Shown in pieces: positions 7,781 to 12,778 of a stretch of 12,778 bases of DNA. Source of the DNA: Chloroflexota bacterium (lineage in GTDB: Bacteria > Chloroflexota > Limnocylindria > Limnocylindrales > CSP1-4); contig JACCXQ010000188.1 of NCBI GenBank assembly GCA_013696945.1, positions 1 through 12,778 of the forward strand, in the 5' to 3' direction. The notes beneath the pieces are model-generated. The model saw only the letters and a list, made by a program, of their open reading frames with translations, was not told the DNA's origin and made no database searches. The translations under genes and the position numbers were made by a program. Positions within the stretch are counted from its first letter, which is position 1; the number at the start of each line of letters is the position of its first letter.

Positions 7781-8902
7781 TCATACCGCACGGATCCGCC
7801 CGCCGCCCAGGACCTCATCACCTCGATAGAAGACGGCTGCCTGACCAGGCGCCGGTGCCCATGCCGGGGACTCGAGCTGGACCTCCCAGCGACCACCTCG
7901 CTCGGGCTCCGTGGCGGAGGCCCGGCGGACGACGCCGGGGACCGGGACCTGCCGGTGCCGGATGCGGATCTGGGCGTCGAACGCGTCGCGTCCCGGCGGA
8001 CCGTGCCCCACGAACGACGTGGCCTCGACATCGAACCGCTGCTGCTGGAGATCCTCCTTCCGCGCCAGGGTCACCAGGTTCGCCGCAGCGTCGATCGCCC
8101 CCACGTAGCGGCGCTCGCCGAGCGCCACACCCAGACCGGCGCGCTGCCCGACGGTGTAGGCCGCCGCACCTCGGTGCTCACCGACCAGGCGGCCGTCGAC
8201 GTCGATGAGTGGCCCGGGCGTCTCTTGCCAGCCGGCTCGGTCGCGGAGCGCGTCGCGGTAGTCGCCGCTCGGCGCGAAGCAGATCTCCTGGCTCTCCGGC
8301 TTCTCGGCCGTCGCCAGGCCGTAGCGGCGAGCGGCGTCGCGCACCTCCGGCTTGGTCAGCTCCCCGAGCGGGAATCGGACGTGCCCCAGCTGGTCCTGCC
8401 GGAGCCCGTAGAGGAAGTAGCTCTGATCCTTGTCGGCATCGACGCCGCGCAAGAGCCGGTACCGTCGCCCGTTGGGCGCGTCTGCATCCTCGAGAGCATC
8501 GACACGGGCGTAGTGGCCGGTCGCGACGGCATCGCAGTCGTATAACCGCCGAGCCCGACCAAGGAGCGCCCCGAACTTGACATACGTGTTGCAGTCCACG
8601 CACGGGCTGGGCGTCCGTCCCCCGAGGTACGCGCCAAGGAACGGATCGATGACGCCCGACTTGAACTCGCGCTCCAGGTTGAGCACATAGAACGGGATGT
8701 CGAGCTGCGCCGCGACACGTCGTGCGTCGTCCGCGGCGTCCAGGGAGCAGCAGCTCTTCTTGATCTCGCTGTACGTGTCGGCGACGTCGTGCAGGCGCAT
8801 CCAGACACCGACCGTCTCGGCCCCCGATCCGCGCACCAGCGCGGCCGCGACCGATGAATCGACCCCGCCCGACATGGCGACCAGGACGCGCTCTCGGCTC
8901 AG
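7781..8902 (-). CDS. mnmA: tRNA-specific 2-thiouridylase MnmA
   Basis: Adenylates U34 of tRNA-Glu, -Gln and -Lys and installs sulfur passed on from a cysteine desulfurase. Counting from the ATG at 8875, it shows the PP-loop SGGVDSS (2-8), [13 protein letters not shown] (40-52), [17 protein letters not shown] (86-102) with C92 as likely nucleophile, ATGHYARV (118-125), [10 protein letters not shown] (149-158) and [11 protein letters not shown] (192-202) with C199 as the second catalytic cysteine. Starting at that ATG would remove the first beta strand. The nine codons upstream read LSRERVLVA, the usual lead into this PP-loop, and begin with CTG at 8902, seven bases after a perfect AGGAGG. I therefore place the start at CTG (373 residues), overlapping the nifS stop as CTGA. 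The function is certain; the start codon is likely but unproven. Confidence 0.95.
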   Translation of the reverse strand: MSRERVLVAMSGGVDSSVAAALVRGSGAETVGVWMRLHDVADTYSEIKKSCCSLDAADDARRVAAQLDIPFYVLNLEREFKSGVIDPFLGAYLGGRTPSPCVDCNTYVKFGALLGRARRLYDCDAVATGHYARVDALEDADAPNGRRYRLLRGVDADKDQSYFLYGLRQDQLGHVRFPLGELTKPEVRDAARRYGLATAEKPESQEICFAPSGDYRDALRDRAGWQETPGPLIDVDGRLVGEHRGAAAYTVGQRAGLGVALGERRYVGAIDAAANLVTLARKEDLQQQRFDVEATSFVGHGPPGRDAFDAQIRIRHRQVPVPGVVRRASATEPERGGRWEVQLESPAWAPAPGQAAVFYRGDEVLGGGRIRAV

Positions 8903-10080
8903 GCGCCGACCTCCTGGCCCAGTGGGTCGGCCGCCAGATCCCCCGCCGCAGCGCGCATCCGGGCGATCGTCTCGGGGATGATCTCGGTCGCCCGGTCGAC
9001 CTCCTCATCGGTCGTCTGGCGTCCCAGGCTGATGCGAAGTGCTCCGCGCGCCTCCTCGTCGGGATAGCCCATCGCGCTGAGCACGTGCGAGGGCTCCGTC
9101 GAGCCGGTCGTGCAGGCCGATCCGGTCGAGGTACAGATGCCCTCCAGGTCGAGGGCGAGCGAGACCGAGACGCCGTCGGTGTCGCGCGCGATGACCGAGA
9201 GGTGGCCCGGCAGACGCTGGCGCGGATGGCCCGTCATCTCGACGCCGGGGACGCGAAGCACGGCGTCGCGCAGCCGATCCCGCTGCCGCCGAAGCCGCCC
9301 GACCGTCTCGGGGCGCTCCCTGGTACACAGCTCGAACGCCTTGGCGAGTCCCACGGCTCCCGCCACGTTCTCCGTCCCTGCTCGGCGGTAGCGCTCCTGG
9401 GTGCCGCCCTGCTGCTGCGGCAGGATCGTCGTCCCGTGGCGCATCCAGAGCGCCCCCATGCCCTTGGGTCCCTCGAACTTGTGGGCTCCGAGGGACACCA
9501 GGTCGACATCGAGCCGCTGCACGTCGATGGCGACGTACGGGGCGGCCTGGACGGCGTCGAGGTGGATGAGGATCCCCTTGTGCCGTCGCACCCGCGCCAC
9601 GAGCTCCTCGACCGGCTGGATGGTGCCGACCTCGTTGTTGGCAAGCATCACCGTGAGGAGGACCGTGCGGTCGGTAAGTGCCGCGTCGAGCTGATCGGGA
9701 TCGACCCGGCCGTATCGGTCGACCGGCAGGAAGATCGGCTCGAAACCGAACTTCTCGAGGTGCTGGACCGTGTGGAGAACGGCGTGGTGCTCGACCGACG
9801 AGGTGATGATCTGGTTGCCGTGCGCCTTGCCGGCCCACGCCGCGCCCTTGATGGCGAGGTTGATCGCCTCCGTGCCGCCGCTGGTGAAGACGACCTCTCG
9901 CGGCGCGCCGTTGAGGCACCGCGCGACGGTCTCGTGCGCCTCGTCGAGTGCGGCACGCGCACGGCGACCGGCGGCGTGCGCAGACGAGGGGTTGCCGTAC
10001 GTCTCGGTGAGGAGCGGCAGCATCGCCTCGAGCGCCTCGGGCCGGAGCGGCGTCGTGGCGGCGTTATCGAGGTAGATCAT
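8899..10080 (-). CDS. Cysteine desulfurase (NifS/IscS type, class V aminotransferase fold)
   Basis: A PLP enzyme of 393 residues that converts cysteine to alanine and holds the sulfur as a persulfide for Fe-S clusters and tRNA thiolation. Visible features are the N-terminal [10 protein letters not shown] (3-12), [12 protein letters not shown] (66-77), SVEHHAVL with H99 stacking on [13 protein letters not shown] (147-156), HLDAVQA with D175, the Schiff-base lysine K201 in [12 protein letters not shown], and the catalytic C323 in [17 protein letters not shown]. The extended cysteine loop fits group I (IscS/NifS). It is followed directly by mnmA, which points to 2-thiouridine synthesis as a main customer; no iscU or sufBCD is in view. 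It could be called nifS or iscS, and I leave the symbol open. It is the first gene of its unit and has no Shine-Dalgarno. Confidence 0.96.
   Translation of the reverse strand: MIYLDNAATTPLRPEALEAMLPLLTETYGNPSSAHAAGRRARAALDEAHETVARCLNGAPREVVFTSGGTEAINLAIKGAAWAGKAHGNQIITSSVEHHAVLHTVQHLEKFGFEPIFLPVDRYGRVDPDQLDAALTDRTVLLTVMLANNEVGTIQPVEELVARVRRHKGILIHLDAVQAAPYVAIDVQRLDVDLVSLGAHKFEGPKGMGALWMRHGTTILPQQQGGTQERYRRAGTENVAGAVGLAKAFELCTRERPETVGRLRRQRDRLRDAVLRVPGVEMTGHPRQRLPGHLSVIARDTDGVSVSLALDLEGICTSTGSACTTGSTEPSHVLSAMGYPDEEARGALRISLGRQTTDEEVDRATEIIPETIARMRAAAGDLAADPLGQEVGA
8910..8915 (-). promoter_or_regulatory. Shine-Dalgarno AGGAGG that sets the mnmA start
   Basis: A perfect AGGAGG lies on the minus strand inside the last codons of the cysteine desulfurase gene. 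It is 7 bases before the CTG at 8902 and 34 bases before the first in-frame ATG at 8875. The spacing fits initiation at the CTG and not at the ATG. No ATG, GTG or TTG lies in frame between the site and 8875. Confidence 0.6.
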
Positions 10081-10088
10081 CGGCCGGC

Positions 10089-10094
10089 ATCGTA
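10089..10094 (-). promoter_or_regulatory. Candidate -10 box of the cysteine desulfurase gene (leaderless arrangement)
   Basis: TACGAT on the minus strand (TANNNT, 4/6 to consensus) ends 8 bases before the ATG at 10080. No Shine-Dalgarno precedes the ATG. The nearest TTGAC on this strand (10125-10120) is 25 bases away, too far for a normal -35 spacing. Confidence 0.4.
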
Positions 10095-10120
10095 CACCGC
10101 GCTAACCGGCCTGCCTCCGG

Positions 10121-10137
10121 GTCAAGAAGTTCTTGAC
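10121..10137. repeat. Perfect 8-1-8 inverted repeat, candidate operator
   Basis: GTCAAGAAGTTCTTGAC reads the same on both strands apart from its central base. It lies in the 88-base divergent region between the cysteine desulfurase gene and the plus-strand secreted gene. Its right arm overlaps the TTGACT -35 box of the plus-strand promoter, so a dimeric regulator bound here could block that promoter. No regulator gene is adjacent. A hairpin role is less likely because of the 1-base centre. Confidence 0.5.
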
Positions 10138-10161
10138 TCCTGATCCGCGGTGGGGTACCGT
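10133..10161 (+). promoter_or_regulatory. Candidate sigma-70-type promoter of the secreted-protein pair
   Basis: TTGACT (10133-10138), a 17-base spacer and TACCGT (10156-10161) form a -35/-10 pair with ideal spacing and a good -35. The -10 box ends 7 bases before the ATG at 10169, so the transcript would begin at or beside the start codon. No Shine-Dalgarno is present. Confidence 0.5.
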
Positions 10162-10168
10162 CCCGGCT

Positions 10169-10981
10169 ATGCCCGAGCGCCGAAAGAGGCAGCTTGGACG
10201 TCTCGTGATCGCTGTGTACGCCCTGGTCGTCGCGGCGGCTTGGCCCCCGGCGGTCGTCAATGGCGGCCATGGCGCTATCTGTGCCAATACCGGCGCAGGA
10301 GGCAACGCCCTTGGCTACGGTCGGACCCACGGATCCGAACAAGGAGCAAGGGCTTACCTCGACCAGCAGTCCCTCCACTATTGCTCGGCGAGCGGCGTGC
10401 CGGACCGGGATGACGACAGAGGAACTTCGGCATGGGTGGCAGTGACTGGTCCAGCAGGCGGTTACAACATCATCCAGATGGGCATCGTGCGCTGTCTCGG
10501 CGCAGATCTCTATTCGTACTGCGACGGCTCCCTCATCCGGGTCTTCGCTTGGGGCCGTCAGCCCGAAGCACCAGGCTGCGCTGGGTTCTCTCGAGTCCCG
10601 CCGATCGGAATCAAAGTCGGAACGGTCGATACGTCGGATCCCCCCCTACGCTACAAGGTGCTGCACGCGGGCGGGCTCTGGGGCGGTTACGTCGGAGCCT
10701 TGAAGGAGGCCCACGTGTTGGAATCTAGTATCTGCTGGACGCCGGAGGACCTTCAATACTTCACCGAGACGATGGACGACGGCGATGCCCACGGAGGCAC
10801 GGATTCGAACCACTTCTACTTCGCCGAGGTGCAGGGCCTCGGGACCGAGGGTGGCGGCTGGTCGACATTCGAAATGCCGGGCTGTGTCACCTATAGCGAC
10901 GCGCCCGATCCGACGTTCTACAAGTGCAGTATCGAAGCCGACGACCGGAGAAACATGCGAATCTGGACGCTCGATCACTGA
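10169..10981 (+). CDS. Secreted or membrane-anchored cysteine-rich protein, unknown function
   Basis: A 270-residue protein I cannot assign to a named family. A basic N-terminus (MPERRKRQLGR) and a hydrophobic stretch (about 12-30, LVIAVYALVVAAAWPPAVV) form a signal peptide or anchor. The remainder has eight cysteines (ICANT, HYCSA, VRCLG, SYCDG, GCAGF, SICWT, GCVTY, YKCSI) and many Gly, Trp and Tyr residues, in keeping with a disulfide-bonded, beta-rich extracytoplasmic domain. Segments such as SAWVAVTG, YNIIQMGIVRC, SSICWTPEDLQYFTETMDDGD and NHFYFAEVQ resemble a type of secreted hypothetical protein seen in soil bacteria; I recall the type but no function for it. I prefer the ATG at 10169 because the in-frame TTG at 10133 is the -35 box itself. 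It is coupled by TGATG to the next gene. Confidence 0.75.
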   Translation: MPERRKRQLGRLVIAVYALVVAAAWPPAVVNGGHGAICANTGAGGNALGYGRTHGSEQGARAYLDQQSLHYCSASGVPDRDDDRGTSAWVAVTGPAGGYNIIQMGIVRCLGADLYSYCDGSLIRVFAWGRQPEAPGCAGFSRVPPIGIKVGTVDTSDPPLRYKVLHAGGLWGGYVGALKEAHVLESSICWTPEDLQYFTETMDDGDAHGGTDSNHFYFAEVQGLGTEGGGWSTFEMPGCVTYSDAPDPTFYKCSIEADDRRNMRIWTLDH

Positions 10982-11484
10982 TGCACCGACTCACGACTTT
11001 TCTCTTGACCACGACCGCAGCGGGGGTTGCCCTGATCGCAGCAGTGGCCCTAAGCACCGCTATGCCGCGTACGGGGGGGCAGGCACGTGAAGCCGGAGGG
11101 AGCTCGCCCACCCGAGGAGCCGCGAATCCAGCAACTGTGCTCCGATCCCTGGACCTGGCGACCGATTCGCGGGTTGGGGTGTGCCCTGGCATCGCCGACG
11201 CCGCGAACGTTCTCGCTGCCGTCGAGCTGGCGAGAGGAGCGGACTACCGTCTGGCGTTTCCGAAGATGGGTCGCTCCCCGGAGCTCGAGACGCTCGCAAC
11301 ACCGGTCGTGATGGTCATCTACTCGGACGGGTATCCCGGAAGCGTGTGGTACGCACCCAACACCCCGCCGGAGGACCGCGAACGCGAACCGGAGCCAGGG
11401 ACCGTCGACATCTGTGCCGTGATGGCCACCGCAGAAAGGGTCGTGTACTTCGACGTGCCGCTCGAGGGTTTCAAGGTGCCCTAA
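10981..11484 (+). CDS. Small secreted or membrane-anchored protein, unknown function
   Basis: A 167-residue protein with no recognised family. The N-terminus (MHRLTTFLLTTTAAGVALIAAVALSTAMP) is a signal peptide or single membrane anchor, followed by a Gly/Ser/Pro-rich linker to about residue 50. The mature part has two cysteines (VGVCPGIADA and VDICAVMA) that could form one disulfide, and an aromatic segment VVMVIYSDGYPGSVWYAP. The ATG at 10981 shares its A with the TGA of the preceding gene (TGATG), which indicates translational coupling and favours this start over the in-frame ATG at 10924, which lies inside that gene. The two proteins are probably made together and act outside the membrane. 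It converges on typA. Confidence 0.68.
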   Translation: MHRLTTFLLTTTAAGVALIAAVALSTAMPRTGGQAREAGGSSPTRGAANPATVLRSLDLATDSRVGVCPGIADAANVLAAVELARGADYRLAFPKMGRSPELETLATPVVMVIYSDGYPGSVWYAPNTPPEDREREPEPGTVDICAVMATAERVVYFDVPLEGFKVP

Positions 11485-11606
11485 GGACCGGAACCAGGGA
11501 CTGAGCGACATCCCGGAGTACCGGCTACCTGCTCATCCTTGCACCCAAAGCCATACGCCCTTGGCTCTCCGAGATGGCCCAGGGCTCAGCCTCCGCCGGC
11601 CGCCAC
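11485..11606. other. Convergent intergenic region between the secreted pair and typA
   Basis: These 122 bases separate two converging genes. I see no open reading frame worth calling, no tRNA and no strong T-tailed terminator hairpin on either strand. One modest inverted repeat lies at 11547-11568. Confidence 0.6.
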
Positions 11607-12778
11607 TCACTCCGACGCCCGTCGTAAATCCTCGTCCTTGCCCCGTTCGCGGCGGCGGTCGTGAAGTGACAGGATCCGCTTGCGCAGGCGGAGCGACTTC
11701 GGCGTCACTTCCACGAGCTCGTCCGCGTCGATGAATTCGATGGCTGACTCGAGGGTCATGGGCGGCGGCGGGACCAGCCGGAGTCCCTCGTCGTGGCTGT
11801 GCGTCCGGATGTTGGTGAGCTTCTTCTCCTTGGTCGGGTTGACGTCCATGTCGCCGGGTCGGGAGTTCTCGCCGACGATCATCCCCTCGTAGACCTCCGC
11901 ACCGGAGCCGATGAACATCGTCGCTCGCTCCTGGAGGTTGAAGAGCCCGTACGCGTTCGACTCACCCGTGCGGTCCGACACAAGGACGCCGGATGTCCGG
12001 TGCGCCACCTCGCCGGCCCACGGTCCATAGCCCTCGCCGATCTGGTGCAGCAGCCCGGTGCCGCGCGTCTCGGTCAGCAGCTGACCGCGGTAGCCCACCA
12101 GGCCACGCGTCGGCATCACGAACTCCATCCTGACCCGGCCGTCGGTGTCCGTGGTCATCTGTTCCAGCCGCGCCTTGCGCGCCGCGAGCGACTGGCTGAC
12201 CGTGCCGATGAAGTCGGGCGGGATGTCGACCGTGACTCGCTCGTACGGCTCATGGACCTTGCCGTCGACCTCACGCAGCAGCACCTCCGGGCGCGAGACC
12301 TGGAGCTCGAAGCCCTCTCGGCGCATCTGCTCGATGAGCACCGCCAGCTGGAGCTCTCCCCGACCCCGGACCTCGAAGGTCTCCGGCGACTCGGTCGGGC
12401 GGACCTCGATCGACACGTTGCCGAGGACTTCGCGGTCGAGCCGTGCCTTGAGCTGGCGGCTCGTCAGCAGGTTCCCGTCGCGCCCCGAGAGTGGGGATGT
12501 GTTGACACCGAATGTCATCCGGAGCGTCGGCTCGTCGATCTCCAGCCGCGGCAGGGGGCCCGGGTCGGCCCGGTCGGTGATGGTGTCGCCGATGGTCACC
12601 TCCGGGAGACCGGCCACCGAGACGATCTCGCCAGGTCCCGCCTCGCGGATATCGACCTGCTCGATGCCGCGTGCCGTCGTCAGGCTCGTGACGGTCCCCG
12701 AGAGGGTCACCGTCCGCCCGGGCTCGATGCTCCCGTCGGCCGATTCGGCCTCCTCTCGGATGACCGTGATCCGCTGGC
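11607..12778 (-). CDS. typA: Ribosome-associated translational GTPase TypA/BipA, C-terminal part
   Basis: TypA is an EF-G-like GTPase that binds the ribosome and is needed for 50S assembly or stress adaptation in many bacteria. The window holds the last 389 residues; the GTPase domain is beyond the right edge, and the frame stays open to the edge from QRITVIRE. Family signatures run in order: GEIVSVAGL and TIGDTITD, LRMTFGVNTSPLSGRDG, TSRQLKARLDRE, FEVRGRGELQLAVLIEQMRR (domain III, EF-G-like), FVMPTRGLVGYRGQLLTETRGTG, VYEGMIVGENSR, DMDVNPTKEKKLTNIR, then LESAIEFIDADELVEVTPKS with RLRKRIL. These cover part of domain II, the EF-G-like domain III/V region and the TypA-specific C-terminal domain. 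No disruption is seen. The tail ends in a charged segment (RRRERGKDEDLRRASE). Confidence 0.96.
   Translation of the reverse strand, partial: QRITVIREEAESADGSIEPGRTVTLSGTVTSLTTARGIEQVDIREAGPGEIVSVAGLPEVTIGDTITDRADPGPLPRLEIDEPTLRMTFGVNTSPLSGRDGNLLTSRQLKARLDREVLGNVSIEVRPTESPETFEVRGRGELQLAVLIEQMRREGFELQVSRPEVLLREVDGKVHEPYERVTVDIPPDFIGTVSQSLAARKARLEQMTTDTDGRVRMEFVMPTRGLVGYRGQLLTETRGTGLLHQIGEGYGPWAGEVAHRTSGVLVSDRTGESNAYGLFNLQERATMFIGSGAEVYEGMIVGENSRPGDMDVNPTKEKKLTNIRTHSHDEGLRLVPPPPMTLESAIEFIDADELVEVTPKSLRLRKRILSLHDRRRERGKDEDLRRASE

Noticed and set aside
8854..10143. A 429-codon plus-strand open frame opposite the cysteine desulfurase gene
   Set aside because: It is the antisense of a gene with every catalytic residue in place, and its translation shows no recognisable motif.
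10133..10168. TTG start extending the first plus-strand secreted protein by 12 residues
   Set aside because: The TTG is part of the -35 box, no binding site precedes it, and the ATG at 10169 leads directly into a basic, then hydrophobic export signal.
11547..11568. Inverted repeat AAAGCCA/TGGCTCT as a terminator between the convergent genes
   Set aside because: The stem is only 7 pairs including a wobble, the loop is 8 bases, and no T-run follows on either strand. It is too weak to call.
1..12778. CRISPR array, transposon ends, tRNA or rRNA genes
   Set aside because: I found no spaced direct repeats, no terminal inverted repeats with a transposase, and no tRNA-like cloverleaf; the intergenic spaces are too short for an rRNA.

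Overview
The window is GC-rich bacterial chromosome, packed with mostly housekeeping genes. It reads almost entirely on the minus strand, apart from two plus-strand genes near the right end. The gene set, and a membrane protein with a baseplate-J-like segment next to an FtsA-like ATPase, suggest Chloroflexota, possibly a Limnocylindria- or Thermomicrobia-like lineage. That assignment is inference from gene content; there is no marker RNA here to confirm it.

Layout, in minus-strand transcription order from right to left. (1) typA enters from the right edge; its GTPase domain lies outside the window. (2) nifS/iscS-type cysteine desulfurase, then mnmA (tRNA 2-thiouridylase), then a 93-residue three-helix membrane protein, then a 140-residue protein with one membrane helix and a coiled coil. 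These four are tightly spaced and probably co-transcribed. (3) alaS, an FtsA-like actin-fold ATPase, a membrane-anchored baseplate-J-like protein, ruvX/yqgF, and mltG, which is cut by the left edge. These five have gaps of at most 33 bases or 4-base overlaps. The order alaS-ruvX-mltG matches the B. subtilis alaS-yrzL-yrrK-yrzB-yrrL neighbourhood, but here the FtsA-like and baseplate-J-like genes sit inside it.

Between typA and nifS lies a plus-strand pair (10169-11484). The two genes encode secreted or membrane-anchored proteins of unknown function, one rich in cysteine, coupled by a TGATG junction. Their sequence looks less GC-rich than the surroundings, and they are the best accessory candidates in the window. 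They are divergent from nifS across 88 bases that hold a perfect 8-1-8 palindrome, and they converge on typA.

Functionally, NifS supplies persulfide sulfur to MnmA for s2U34 in tRNA, and AlaS charges tRNA-Ala. The FtsA-like, baseplate-J-like and MltG trio suggests an envelope or division module. Two features of gene expression stand out. All three candidate transcription-unit heads have a TANNNT box 7-8 bases before the ATG and no Shine-Dalgarno, as expected for leaderless mRNAs. mnmA appears to start at a CTG placed 7 bases after a perfect AGGAGG and overlapping the nifS stop.
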